A stretch of 64,000 nucleotides of DNA from Niallia taxi (GTDB lineage Bacteria > Bacillota > Bacilli > Bacillales > Cytobacillaceae). Shown one piece after another: positions 26,173 through 35,168 of the stretch (position 1 is its first letter; each line of letters starts with the position of its first letter). The DNA lies in NCBI RefSeq assembly GCF_032818155.1, contig NZ_CP102589.1, positions 3,520,001 through 3,584,000 on the forward strand, in the 5' to 3' direction. Below the pieces are notes generated by a model. It was not told the origin of the DNA and did no database searches. It worked only from the letters and a program-made list of their open reading frames with translations. The translations under genes were made by a program, and so were the position numbers.

Positions 26173-29100
26173 TTGCCTCCTTTCTAATTAATTCAAGTGC
26201 TTCTTCCTTCGAGAAGGTTTGCAGTTTTCGATATTGGTTTGATTCAAGCCCCTCATCAAACTGGCAAACAGACTTAAATGAACAAAAAGTACATGGCGAC
26301 TTTTCCTTCAGCTGGTATGGAGCAATCTCCACATTCCCGCCGATAATTTTGTTACCTGTTTCCACATATTTATGACGAACAAATTTTTGCAGAGATGAAA
26401 AGTCCTCCCTGCTGGCAACCTTAGAGCGCTTCGTCAATGTGCCGTCTGTTTTAACACCTGCTGGCACAATTGGCGAGTCTCCTTTTTCGAGACTGCCGTC
26501 CATCAGCTTAATAACATCCTCTTTACCGAGCATCAAGCCATTCATCTTAAATTTTTTGAACAGCTCCTCCTCGATTTCATCAAGAGTCAATACTTTTTTA
26601 GTACTCAAGACTGGATTATGAACATGGAAGTACAATACTCCAGCAGGATTTGCCTCCTTCTCTACAAGGATGCTGCTGTTTGAAATGATAAGATCCAGGT
26701 ATGTCAGCATCTGTAAAGACAGACCATAATATACTTCGTTCATGTTCAGCTCATGTGCGCTCGATTTATAATCAATGACACGCAAATATACTTCATTATT
26801 GAGCTCCGCTTTATCCACACGGTCAATTCTTCCCACTAGCTCCATTTTCGTGCCGTTTCTTAGTGAAAAGCCCATTGGCGGCAGCTTTCCTTTTGGTCCA
26901 AACTCCAGCTCTAGATCAATAGGAGCAAACCCGCTGTATTTCGCATGCTCACTTAAGATAAAGGATGCTCGGCTGATAATCTGTTCAAGCTTTCTTTTAA
27001 TATAATGGTGCCTGTTCGTGCTTAGCAGTATTTCATTCTGCAATTTCGGTGCCAGCATTTCAACTGCATCCTTTGCAAGCATCTCACACTGCTCTCTTGT
27101 CAGGTCAGACCACATCATGTTTTCATGCAAAACTGTTTCGGCAATGTATTTTAAGGCAGCATGAAATAAATCTCCAATTGCAGGAGCCTCCAGCCTATAT
27201 ACTTGTCTTTCCTTCAGCTTTAGTCCATGTGTGGCGAAATGAGAGAACGGACATGACTGAAACAATTCCATTCTTGAAACACTAGCTGTAATGCTTTCCC
27301 CATAGAGCATTGTGCTCGTTTCATCTGCTAATGAGCTCGTTCTGTTTTGATATGTCAGGCTTGAGAATACCTTTTTAGCAGCTGCCCTCCATTGGTCGTT
27401 GTCTATATAGGCATTGTAAACATCCCACCAAAAATCATAAATTGGATAATGTCTTTTCTTTAGCTGCAGCTGACCATTTAAATAGGACAAGCTTGTTTTT
27501 AAGTCAACCGCATAGCCTAGCTGACCTAACTCAGATAATTCCTTCGGATCTGCCATAAAGTAAAGCGTCTTTGCTTCAGGAACAAGATCACGCATCCGTT
27601 TTACATATAAGGATGGAAGTAATGACTTGCCTTCGTCATTTGCCAGCGGATATGTTAAATATAGTCGTTCTGAGGCAGCAGTGAACGCCTTGTATGCAAG
27701 AAACTCTTCATCAAGCAATCTCGTTTTGCTTGTCGGTGCAAGCTTCATGCCTGCTTCAACAAGACTCTCTCTGTCACTGTCTGCAAATATCCCGTCATCT
27801 GTAAACTTAGCAGGAAATACACCTTCATTCAGACCGATTACAAATGCTGCTTTTATCCTGCCAAGACGGGAGTTTTCTAAATCAGCAATTAACACCTGGT
27901 CAATTGCCGGTGGAACTAAGGAAAACTTTAAGGTATCAAGTCCTGCATCCAAAATGGTCGCAAATTGCTTTCTTGCCATTTCCTCTTCGCCAAGAATTTC
28001 CACAAATTGATCAAGCAAATCTACAATACTATTCCATGCCTGGTCATGCTCGCCTGCTTTAACAAGCTCCCCCTTCTCTTCCAGCTCGACCTTCCATAAA
28101 TCCATTTTCTCCGGAACCTCAAGCTCTTCTAAATAAAGATATAATGCTTCACACTTCGCTCTTCCTGTCTTGGCCCTCTTTAGCCTGTTTGCCAGCCGCA
28201 TTATTGGCGCAGCCAAGGAGAGACGAAGTTCATTCAGCTCCTGCTCCATCTGCTTTTCACTGTCTGTCTGAACGCCTTGATCCCATTCAAGCCCTTGGAA
28301 TCTCCTGTATTTCCAGCGCTCTTTTCTTGTCCACTTATCTCCTTTTATGCCGTATGCCAAGCAATAGTTTTCCAGCTTATCTACCTTTTCTCTTATATTG
28401 CTCTTACGCATATGCAATGGAAACAGCAGCTCTGTCTTAACCGCCCTAAACACAGGCTCATACCGCCAGTTTGTTTCAATAATTTCCAATGTAGAGCGAA
28501 TTAACTCAACAAGGGGATGAAAATGCATCGTTCTTTTCTGGTCAATAAAAAAAGGAATTTCATAATCTGCAAAAATAGTTTCTATGATATTTTGATATTC
28601 ACCCGTATTACGGGATAAAAGGCTGATGTCACGATAGCGGTAGCCCTGCTGTCGAATAAGCTTCTTGATTTCCCGAGCAACACCCTCAATTTCTGCTCGT
28701 GGATTGACACTTTCAGCAAAACGCACAGCAGAATCTCCTGAATAAGGAACTGCCGGTCTGCTGTCAAAATGCGCTTCAATATGTTTAAGGGATTCGTGCA
28801 TATCCCTGTGTATCTCACCAAAAATCTCCTCTTCCACTTCAACGCCCAATTGTCTTGCAAATGAGTAAATGGTTGCGTAGGTTTCCTTTGACATTCTGAA
28901 GAGATCTAACTCATTTGCAAAACTGTTTCTTTCAGGCTCGTCCACTGTAAAGGTAATGGTTACATTCTTGCATGTCTGAATAAGCTGCTGAAGGATTAAA
29001 TACTCCTGTGGCGTAAAGCTATAAAAGCCATCAATAAAGACCTCTGCCTTTTTTAAATATTCCGAGCTGCTGACCTTCTCTGCAAGCAAGCGGAAATAAT

Positions 29101-29650
29101 CTTCTCCATCAATATATTTTCCAAGCATGTTTTCCTCAAAGCTTTGGTAAATAATCTCTAAATCATGCAGTTTGTCCAAAAGAGCTCTATCTGTATTTCC
29201 TGCTTCAGCAATACCCTGTTGTCTGCCACCGAGTTCCTCTGGTGTCACACAATATCTCCTGAATTCTGTAACCAGCTGTTCCACTTGGCCAATAAAACCA
29301 TTCTTATCTGCCACCTTTTTGAATAATGACAGTTCCTCTTTCTTTTCTTCAATAATGCTGCGAATGAGCATGCTGATACCGACACTGTTTATATGCTGTC
29401 TGGAGATGCCTCCTGTTTCCTGCAATACTCTCCATGCAAGTCTTGTAAAACTGTACACTTGGGCACGGAACATGCCGCCAAGTCCTTCACTTCCTGCTAA
29501 GTTTTGATCTGACATAAATGTCATCTGATCTGGTACTAAATAGATAATAGGATTACCTTCTGGATCTGCAAACAGCTTTTCCCGAATAGAATCTATACAA
29601 AAGGCAGTCTTGCCGCTGCCTGATCGTCCAGCTAATAATCTAACAGACAT
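26153..29650 (-). CDS. addB: ATP-dependent helicase/deoxyribonuclease subunit B (AddB)
   Basis: This 1165-residue subunit of AddAB has an N-terminal P-loop GRSGSGKT (residues 8-15) and a helicase-like body that in the family recognises Chi. The C-terminal nuclease domain carries LRVIDYKSSA and the four-cysteine Fe-S cluster staple: one Cys in LFQSCPFSHFA and three in SPCTFCSFKSVCQFD. Hence an intact iron-sulfur nuclease. ATG 29650 follows GAGGAGG; the open frame extends six codons further upstream into the ribosome site. Length matches the B. subtilis protein (1166). It precedes addA in the operon. Confidence 0.95.
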   Translation of the reverse strand: MSVRLLAGRSGSGKTAFCIDSIREKLFADPEGNPIIYLVPDQMTFMSDQNLAGSEGLGGMFRAQVYSFTRLAWRVLQETGGISRQHINSVGISMLIRSIIEEKKEELSLFKKVADKNGFIGQVEQLVTEFRRYCVTPEELGGRQQGIAEAGNTDRALLDKLHDLEIIYQSFEENMLGKYIDGEDYFRLLAEKVSSSEYLKKAEVFIDGFYSFTPQEYLILQQLIQTCKNVTITFTVDEPERNSFANELDLFRMSKETYATIYSFARQLGVEVEEEIFGEIHRDMHESLKHIEAHFDSRPAVPYSGDSAVRFAESVNPRAEIEGVAREIKKLIRQQGYRYRDISLLSRNTGEYQNIIETIFADYEIPFFIDQKRTMHFHPLVELIRSTLEIIETNWRYEPVFRAVKTELLFPLHMRKSNIREKVDKLENYCLAYGIKGDKWTRKERWKYRRFQGLEWDQGVQTDSEKQMEQELNELRLSLAAPIMRLANRLKRAKTGRAKCEALYLYLEELEVPEKMDLWKVELEEKGELVKAGEHDQAWNSIVDLLDQFVEILGEEEMARKQFATILDAGLDTLKFSLVPPAIDQVLIADLENSRLGRIKAAFVIGLNEGVFPAKFTDDGIFADSDRESLVEAGMKLAPTSKTRLLDEEFLAYKAFTAASERLYLTYPLANDEGKSLLPSLYVKRMRDLVPEAKTLYFMADPKELSELGQLGYAVDLKTSLSYLNGQLQLKKRHYPIYDFWWDVYNAYIDNDQWRAAAKKVFSSLTYQNRTSSLADETSTMLYGESITASVSRMELFQSCPFSHFATHGLKLKERQVYRLEAPAIGDLFHAALKYIAETVLHENMMWSDLTREQCEMLAKDAVEMLAPKLQNEILLSTNRHHYIKRKLEQIISRASFILSEHAKYSGFAPIDLELEFGPKGKLPPMGFSLRNGTKMELVGRIDRVDKAELNNEVYLRVIDYKSSAHELNMNEVYYGLSLQMLTYLDLIISNSSILVEKEANPAGVLYFHVHNPVLSTKKVLTLDEIEEELFKKFKMNGLMLGKEDVIKLMDGSLEKGDSPIVPAGVKTDGTLTKRSKVASREDFSSLQKFVRHKYVETGNKIIGGNVEIAPYQLKEKSPCTFCSFKSVCQFDEGLESNQYRKLQTFSKEEALELIRKEANANENN

Positions 29651-29765
29651 AATTGCCTCCTCGAACACTTAATTTCTCTTTTTATAATATCATAGAAACA
29701 AATGTTTGCCCTACTAAAGAATACTCCTAGCACTTGCCAATATTTTCACTGAACCCTCTCTTTAA

Positions 29766-29803
29766 TCAAAAAAAAATAGGCGCTCAAATGAGCACCTATT
29801 CTT
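29766..29803 (-). terminator. Terminator after the signal peptidase gene
   Basis: On the minus strand AATAGGTGCTC and GAGCGCCTATT arms are followed by a long T run. The stop codon of the gene lies at its edge. Confidence 0.9.
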
Positions 29804-30356
29804 AAAAATTAAACTGAATATCACGGAGCGGCCAGTACCGTAAGCTGACTTTTCCGACTACCTGATCAATGTTAATAAATCCAAAATGTCTGCTGTCCCA
29901 GCTGCCTAAACGATTATCTCCAAGAACAAACAGCTTTCCTTGTGGCACTGTTTCTTCTCCTGTGATTTCTTCAAGAGTAAAGTCGCCTGTCAGCTTTCCA
30001 GCACTCACTTGACTTCGGTAAGCATCCAAAAAATTCTCTTCATATTTTTCCCCATTAATATAAAGATGATCATCCTTATATTCCACCTTATCCCCTGGAA
30101 TACCTATCACCCTTTTAACATAGTCCTCTTTATCATTCGCATGGAAAACGATCACATCAAAATGATGGAAATCACTGACTTTATAACCGATTTTATTGAC
30201 AACTAGTTTATCCCCATCCTGCAAGGTAGGCATCATCGATTCGCCTTCCACCACGTAATTAGAGAAGAAGAATGCTCGAATAATGACAAAGATGACAATT
30301 CCGATAGCAAATGCTTTCAACCACTCTATGCCCTCTCTTTTTATTGCTTCTTTCAA
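29802..30356 (-). CDS. Type I signal peptidase (Sip/LepB)
   Basis: This 184-residue membrane-bound serine-lysine peptidase cleaves signal peptides of secreted proteins. One N-terminal anchor helix (about 14-31) precedes box B with catalytic Ser40 (EGESMMPTL), box D with catalytic Lys81 (YVKRVIGIPGDKVE) and box E GDNRLGSWDSR. It is of the short Gram-positive Sip type. In B. subtilis, sipV follows yhjE; here the gene upstream is also a TVP38 protein, so it is probably the SipV position, though the sequence is not decisive between SipS, T, U and V. ATG 30356 follows AGGAGATAGC. The gap to the upstream gene is 30 bp. Confidence 0.92.
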   Translation of the reverse strand: MKEAIKREGIEWLKAFAIGIVIFVIIRAFFFSNYVVEGESMMPTLQDGDKLVVNKIGYKVSDFHHFDVIVFHANDKEDYVKRVIGIPGDKVEYKDDHLYINGEKYEENFLDAYRSQVSAGKLTGDFTLEEITGEETVPQGKLFVLGDNRLGSWDSRHFGFINIDQVVGKVSLRYWPLRDIQFNF

Positions 30357-30386
30357 ATGCTATCTCCTCCATGCCTTGTATAAACA

Positions 30387-31007
30387 TTAATTCCCTTGTT
30401 CTCTTTCTTTTTCTGCAGTAACATTCATTCTGGCCTCGACCCTTTTTCCTACAAACCATAACACAAAAATCGCAATGGCAACAGGAATTGTACGAATCGG
30501 CTGTGTAATCATTGCCTGTAGATCATAACCAATAAAGCTGATAGTAATGATCATCACAAGTTTACCGGCAACAATGGCGAGAAAGTACTGCTTCACCTTT
30601 ATCCGCGAAAGTCCTGCTACAATATTCACTAATGCTGAAGGGGTGAATGGAAAGCACAGCAGGATAAATAAAGGTCCAAATCCATGCCTCTCTATCCATA
30701 TCATTAGCTTTTGCACTTTCTTATGATTGCGAATAAAGCTTAAAAGCCTCTTTTGGCCATACTTTCTGACAAGCAAGAAGACAAGCAGTGCCCCTCCGCA
30801 AGTGCCTATCCAGGAAAACAGAAAGCCAAGCCAGAAACCAAAGGCATTCACATTTGCCAAAATGAACAGAAAAAGTGGCAAGAAGGGAACAAAAGATTCC
30901 AGCAATGGCAGTAAAATGCCTGGCAATGGACCAAATGCCCGATAGCTTTCTAATAATTGCATAATATTTTCTAGTGTAAACCATTCTTTTAATGTAGCTA
31001 TATCCAT
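30387..31007 (-). CDS. TVP38/TMEM64 (DedA-like) membrane protein
   Basis: This is a 206-residue integral membrane protein of the VTT/SNARE-associated domain family. About five or six helices are visible, with the family core FPFTPSALVNIVAGLSRIK and a G-x-x-x-G-rich GFLFSWIGTCGGALLVFLL helix. It corresponds in position and length to B. subtilis YhjE. Related proteins act in lipid scrambling or membrane homeostasis, but no activity is established for this branch. ATG 31007 follows CAAGGAG; the longer frame has no site. It is probably cotranscribed with the signal peptidase gene. Confidence 0.82.
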   Translation of the reverse strand: MDIATLKEWFTLENIMQLLESYRAFGPLPGILLPLLESFVPFLPLFLFILANVNAFGFWLGFLFSWIGTCGGALLVFLLVRKYGQKRLLSFIRNHKKVQKLMIWIERHGFGPLFILLCFPFTPSALVNIVAGLSRIKVKQYFLAIVAGKLVMIITISFIGYDLQAMITQPIRTIPVAIAIFVLWFVGKRVEARMNVTAEKEREQGN

Positions 31008-31123
31008 AACGAAAACTCCTTGGCATATCATTTCAAGCAGGTTTATTTCTGTGGACGACTTATTGCGTTCTTGTTAGTGGGCTTTTATACCAGTTATTAG
31101 AGTTTATGCCTAAAGTCTCTCAT

Positions 31124-32068
31124 TTATTTTGATAAAAAATCCTGGATTTCAGCCCTATTTGTTTCTATATCTACACCGAGAACGGCAGCCCCATTGACCC
31201 TCAGATCCTGATATGTACCGTCTACCGGTATTCTCAATGTTTCTACCTCTTGGTTTTTATGGCGAATTAAATCAGATCCTACATAAATTATATCCTTTGT
31301 ATTCATACTCGTATTGATATAAGGCATCATGACGCCCGCCAATTTAGGCAGTTTTGCGACAGTCTGTACACCCGAAATTTGAGAGGCGAGTGCCTCGAGT
31401 GCCTTTTGCTGTCTTTGGACTCTTCCAAAGTCAGAGATAGCGTCATGTCTAAAACGCACATATCCGAGAAGCTGCTTCCCGTTCAGCTTTTGCAACCCTG
31501 GCTCCAATGTAACCCCAATGTTTTTAGACATTTTCTTCTCCACATCTATCTCAACACCATCTGGAAATGCCTCATCAATAAGTGCCTCAAACCCTTGGAA
31601 ATTAACAATGGCATAGTATTGGAGATCAACATCAAAGTTTTCCTTAATAGTTTGTCTCAACAGCTCTGGTCCACCTCTTGTAAAAGCGGTGTTTATTCTG
31701 TCTTTTCCATATCCCGGTATATCAACATACATATCCCTCATTAAGGAGATTAGCTTATAGGTGCCTTTTTCTGGATGAAACTGGGCTACCATGATGGTAT
31801 CTGTACGTGATTGCTTGTCTCCTTCTCTGGCGTCACTACCTAGGAGCAGGACATTTGTGCCGCCATACTGATCCTTTTCCCCGTTAAACTCATATTCAAC
31901 CTTTTCGATTGCACCATTCTCCAGTGCCTTATTCTTCCCTGCGTTATACTGAACAAATATGTATACAGCCGCAAATATTACTAACAAGACAAGAAACAAA
32001 AAAAAGACTCGGCCTTTTCGTAACTTTCTTTTTTTCTTCCTTGTTTGTCTATATTCTGATCTCTCCAT
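31124..32068 (-). CDS. LytR-CpsA-Psr (LCP) family cell-wall polymer ligase
   Basis: This 314-residue protein has a basic cytoplasmic N-terminus (about 1-20), a single membrane helix (22-40) and an extracellular LCP domain. Key family residues are visible: NVLLLGSDAR, SRTDTIMVAQ, SLMRDMYVDIPGYGKDRINTAF and YVRFRHD..DFGRVQRQQK. LCP enzymes of the TagT/U/V group attach wall teichoic acid or other polymers from undecaprenyl-pyrophosphate to peptidoglycan. Paralogues cannot be separated here. ATG 32068 follows AAGAAAGGAAACAATAAGGG. It is monocistronic, with a long leader or intergenic region upstream. Confidence 0.88.
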   Translation of the reverse strand: MERSEYRQTRKKKRKLRKGRVFFLFLVLLVIFAAVYIFVQYNAGKNKALENGAIEKVEYEFNGEKDQYGGTNVLLLGSDAREGDKQSRTDTIMVAQFHPEKGTYKLISLMRDMYVDIPGYGKDRINTAFTRGGPELLRQTIKENFDVDLQYYAIVNFQGFEALIDEAFPDGVEIDVEKKMSKNIGVTLEPGLQKLNGKQLLGYVRFRHDAISDFGRVQRQQKALEALASQISGVQTVAKLPKLAGVMMPYINTSMNTKDIIYVGSDLIRHKNQEVETLRIPVDGTYQDLRVNGAAVLGVDIETNRAEIQDFLSK

Positions 32069-32341
32069 CCCTTATTGTTTCCTTTCTTTCTTCATTCTTA
32101 TATCTATTTAACGTTAAATTATCAACAAAAGTTTCTTCTTCAAATTGTTGCCTTTAAAAGTAATAAATAACCCTTTTCATTAACAGTCAGAAATTTTTCT
32201 GTGTTTTTAGGTATTATCTATTATCTTATCAGATAAATAGATATGCAAACATTTAATTTCCATATTTTTTATTTACATTTCAGTAATATTAAAATAATAT
32301 ACGACTATTTACCATACATACATGCCTTCATAAACATAAAT

Positions 32342-32371
32342 AAAAAACGCCTGCCGACAATGGCAAGCGTT
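32342..32371 (-). terminator. Terminator in the LCP upstream region
   Basis: On the minus strand AACGCTTGCC and GGCAGGCGTT arms with loop ATTGTC are followed by TTTTTA. No protein-coding gene ends here; it closes the candidate RNA described in the next entry. Confidence 0.85.
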
Positions 32372-32562
32372 AATATCAGATAAACACCTTTGAAGATGCT
32401 TGTTTCACTTAAGGCAGGGGATATTGATTTCCGCTTCAGGCTTTCCTCAGCCGGGGGCGAACTACTTAGCCACTACTGCGCTAAACCGTCTGCTAGGTAC
32501 TTACTTCTCACCATTCCTGTAACAGTCTCACCGTGCAGCGAAGATCCATTTCCCTTTTATAC
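32342..32562 (-). ncRNA. Candidate structured small RNA or leader RNA, family not recognised
   Basis: In a 526-bp gap between an S9 peptidase gene and the LCP gene, about 180 bp (32380-32555) is clearly richer in G and C than its surroundings and ends at a strong intrinsic terminator on the minus strand. A TATAAA lies at 32556-32561 in the right place for a -10 element, without a convincing -35. Local pairings are visible in the minus-strand transcript: GGCT-GAGGAA-AGCC, a longer-range UUCGC with GCGGA, and GGAU with AUCC. No reading frame of note lies within. I compared it by memory with T-box, SAM, TPP, FMN, lysine, cobalamin, Mg, c-di-AMP, 6S, SRP, tmRNA and RNase P signatures and saw no match. 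It could be a free RNA or an attenuator for the LCP gene, whose start is 275 bp beyond the terminator. Confidence 0.5.
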
Positions 32563-32594
32563 AATAGCTATTTTCTATTTTCTATTTTCTTTTC

Positions 32595-34580
32595 TTATAA
32601 GTACTCAATAAACCAGTTATTAATATAATCCAAGCGGGATATGCGCAATGTTGGTTTGCCGCTTCTGGACAGCTCGTGGTTGGATTCTGGGAAACGGACA
32701 AATTCCGTTGTCTTTTTCTGCTTTTTCAGTGCTATAAACAGCTGTTCTGCCTGCTCAATTGGGCAGCGGAAATCCTTTTCTCCATGCAAGATTAACAATG
32801 GTGTTTCAATATTATTCGCATATGCTAGCGGAGAATGCTTCCATAGTGTTTCTATATCATTTAGATCAGCTTTGATTTGCCATTCAGAGAAATAATAGCC
32901 AATATCACTTACCCCGTAGAAGCTGATCCAGTTAGAAATAGAACGCTGTGTGACAGCGGCTTTAAAGCGGTTTGTATGGCCGACAATCCAGTTTGTCATG
33001 AATCCACCATAGCTGCCTCCTGTTACTCCCAGGCGTGTTTCATCAATAAAATCAAAGTTTTCTAAGGCGAAATCAACGGCATCCATGATATCTTCATAAT
33101 CCTTTCCACCATAATCGCCTCTGACCGCATCAACAAAGTGCTGACCATATCCGTGACTTCCCCGTGGATTAATGAACAACACAGCATAACCATTTGCTGT
33201 AAGTGTTTGAAACTCATGGAAATACGAGTTAGCATACATCGCATGTGGACCACCATGGATTTCAAGTACAAGCGGATATTTTTCTCCTTCTTTAAAATCA
33301 GCAGGCTTCATTAGCCAGCCATGAAGATCCCAGCCATCTCTGGATGTCAGTTCAATTGGCTCTGCAGCAGCAAAGATATGCGTTTTTGCAAACTCTTTAT
33401 TAACATCTGTCAGCTTTTCTACCCCACCTGTTTCCAGGTTCAGACTGTAAAGATCACCTGGTTCTGTTGGCGTGCTGATTGCTACTATCGCCTGCTTCAA
33501 GCTTCCGCCTGTGGAAAGTCCGTACACATGCTGATTATCTATCAAGCTTGGATAAATTTCGCCATCTTCATTGCCAAAGTAAACGATCGTATTGCCGTGA
33601 TCTGATGCAAGGAAAACAAAGCTTCTGTTGTCTTCACCCCAGAGGATTCCTGGTGTCACAGTTCCCTGCTGAAAATCGCCAATTGCAAAATCGCCGACAT
33701 TTACGTCCCAGCCTTCCGTTAAACAGCGAAGTGCCTCAGTTTGCAAATCATAAGTGTATATTTTGGACAATGTTGCATTTTCATATTCGCGGCCGCCGCC
33801 GATAATTCCGATTTTTTTGCTATCAGGCGACCATGTTACTCTTCCGTACTGGCCATTTCCTGCCGTTATCTTTTTCCATTCTTTTGTTTCTAATATGTAC
33901 AGATATACGTCTGTAGCAAAGCTGAAATCCTTGTCCTCACTATCGTCTGCAGTAATAGCAAGATATTTTCCATCAGGAGACCAGCTTTGCAAATGATAGT
34001 CATTTTCTCCTGAAGTAATTTCCTCAAGCTCGCCTGTTTCTTTATTGATGACAGCAACATGGCTGTAGCTTCCATCCCAAAAGCCAGCACTGTCTGACTT
34101 ATACTTCATTTTATCAAATGCTAAAGCAACTGGTTTTTTTTCTGTCTTTTCTTTCCCTTCTTTATCTTGCAGGCTTTCGTCTTTTCCAATGCTTGTTTGA
34201 AATGCTAATTTCGTTCCATCTGCTGACCAAACAGGGTTTGATGCACCATTGCGCACAAAAGTAAGCTGTTTTGCTTCCCCTCCATTTTTGTTTAACACAA
34301 AAATTTGGTTTTTGCCGCTGCGATTAGATAAAAAAGCAATTTCCTCTCCATTCGGCGACCATCTTGGTGATGTATTGCGGTATTCTCCAAATGTCCACTG
34401 CAGTGTTTGACCGCTTTCCTCTAAGCTTTTATAAAAAATATTGGAATAATAAGCATCCTTCTCTTCAGAAATTCCTGTTTCCACATACAAGAATCCTTTT
34501 TTATCTGGGCTCACTTGTGGATCTACAATTGATTTTAATCTGTATAAATCATCTGATGTTATCTTTTCCCATTTTCCCAT
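32595..34580 (-). CDS. S9-family prolyl oligopeptidase-type serine peptidase
   Basis: This 661-residue cytoplasmic protein is similar in size and layout to B. subtilis YuxL. Residues 15-400 are a beta-propeller with WD40-like TolB repeats (SPRWSPNGEEIAFLSNRSGK, PVWSADGTKLAFQ, QSWSPDGKYLAIT, VTWSPDSKKIGII). The C-terminal alpha/beta hydrolase domain has the catalytic Ser in VTGGSYGGFMTNW, Asp in GEKDFRCPIEQAEQ and His in PESNHELSRSG. It is of the acylaminoacyl-peptidase group, which removes N-terminal residues from short peptides. I used ATG 34580, 9 nt after AGGGAGGA; a GTG six bases upstream is less likely. Confidence 0.9.
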   Translation of the reverse strand: MGKWEKITSDDLYRLKSIVDPQVSPDKKGFLYVETGISEEKDAYYSNIFYKSLEESGQTLQWTFGEYRNTSPRWSPNGEEIAFLSNRSGKNQIFVLNKNGGEAKQLTFVRNGASNPVWSADGTKLAFQTSIGKDESLQDKEGKEKTEKKPVALAFDKMKYKSDSAGFWDGSYSHVAVINKETGELEEITSGENDYHLQSWSPDGKYLAITADDSEDKDFSFATDVYLYILETKEWKKITAGNGQYGRVTWSPDSKKIGIIGGGREYENATLSKIYTYDLQTEALRCLTEGWDVNVGDFAIGDFQQGTVTPGILWGEDNRSFVFLASDHGNTIVYFGNEDGEIYPSLIDNQHVYGLSTGGSLKQAIVAISTPTEPGDLYSLNLETGGVEKLTDVNKEFAKTHIFAAAEPIELTSRDGWDLHGWLMKPADFKEGEKYPLVLEIHGGPHAMYANSYFHEFQTLTANGYAVLFINPRGSHGYGQHFVDAVRGDYGGKDYEDIMDAVDFALENFDFIDETRLGVTGGSYGGFMTNWIVGHTNRFKAAVTQRSISNWISFYGVSDIGYYFSEWQIKADLNDIETLWKHSPLAYANNIETPLLILHGEKDFRCPIEQAEQLFIALKKQKKTTEFVRFPESNHELSRSGKPTLRISRLDYINNWFIEYL

Positions 34581-34785
34581 ATACACTCTTCCTCCCTTTA
34601 TTAGCTACTTATTATTTCGCCATCAGAAATAAATTCCCTTCAAGACAAAATGCATTTAATTTAATTTTTGTAGAAAAATAAGCAAAGCCATAAAAATTTT
34701 AAACCAGCTTGAAAGGACTATGCAAATATTGTACTATTTGAATAGAACATTTGTTCTTATCACGATTACAAGGAGAAGATTAATT

Positions 34786-35148
34786 ATGACACGCATTCCG
34801 GAGAAGGATAGATATATCATGGAGCAAGCCATTTATCTGCCCATGCTGTTAACCGTTCTAAACCGCGATCTCCTTACAATCAAAAAGAGCAATTTCAAGC
34901 TAAAGCAGCCTTACATTGATCTTGTAGAGCTAACAATGAAAACAATACATACGGAGCTGCGAAAAACTAAGGAATATATGCAAAAGCATAAGATGAAGGT
35001 AGAAGAGGTAAAAAGAGATGAAGCCTTTACAATGTATTTATTCTTATATAATGGCTATGAAGAGTATCATAATTATTTCAACCCAAGACTTCGCAACAGA
35101 GTACAGGAGCTTTTAGAATACTATCTATATAGACGGCATACTGGCTAA
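34786..35148 (+). CDS. yhjD: YhjD-like protein of unknown function
   Basis: This 120-residue soluble, basic helical protein matches B. subtilis YhjD in length and character (MTRIPEKDRYIMEQAIYLPM start, then LKKSNFKLKQPYIDLVE-like and EYYLYRRH near the end). ATG 34786 follows AAGGAGAAGATTAATT. Spore-related expression is reported for related genes, but no function is known. In B. subtilis yhjD lies next to yhjE and sipV and close to comK, and the same genes are found together here in different orientation. It converges on comK with only 20 bp between stop codons. Confidence 0.75.
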   Translation: MTRIPEKDRYIMEQAIYLPMLLTVLNRDLLTIKKSNFKLKQPYIDLVELTMKTIHTELRKTKEYMQKHKMKVEEVKRDEAFTMYLFLYNGYEEYHNYFNPRLRNRVQELLEYYLYRRHTG

Positions 35149-35168
35149 AAGAGCTTGTCCTATTGATT

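Noticed and set aside
22317..29507. Many 60-168 codon frames on both strands opposite or inside addA and addB
   Set aside because: They are shadows of the two long, clearly homologous genes; none has a ribosome site with family resemblance.
32342..32562. tRNA, RNase P, SRP or tmRNA identity for the GC-rich block
   Set aside because: No cloverleaf with TTCRANNC arm, no GAGGAAAGTCC, no conserved SRP Alu/S tips and no tmRNA tail.
34364..34681. 105-codon plus-strand frame opposite the S9 peptidase start
   Set aside because: Antisense to a well-supported gene, no ribosome site and no family resemblance.
35149..35168. Frameshift explaining the short ComK
   Set aside because: Sequence downstream of the stop belongs to the convergent yhjD end; no reading frame there resembles the missing ComK tail.
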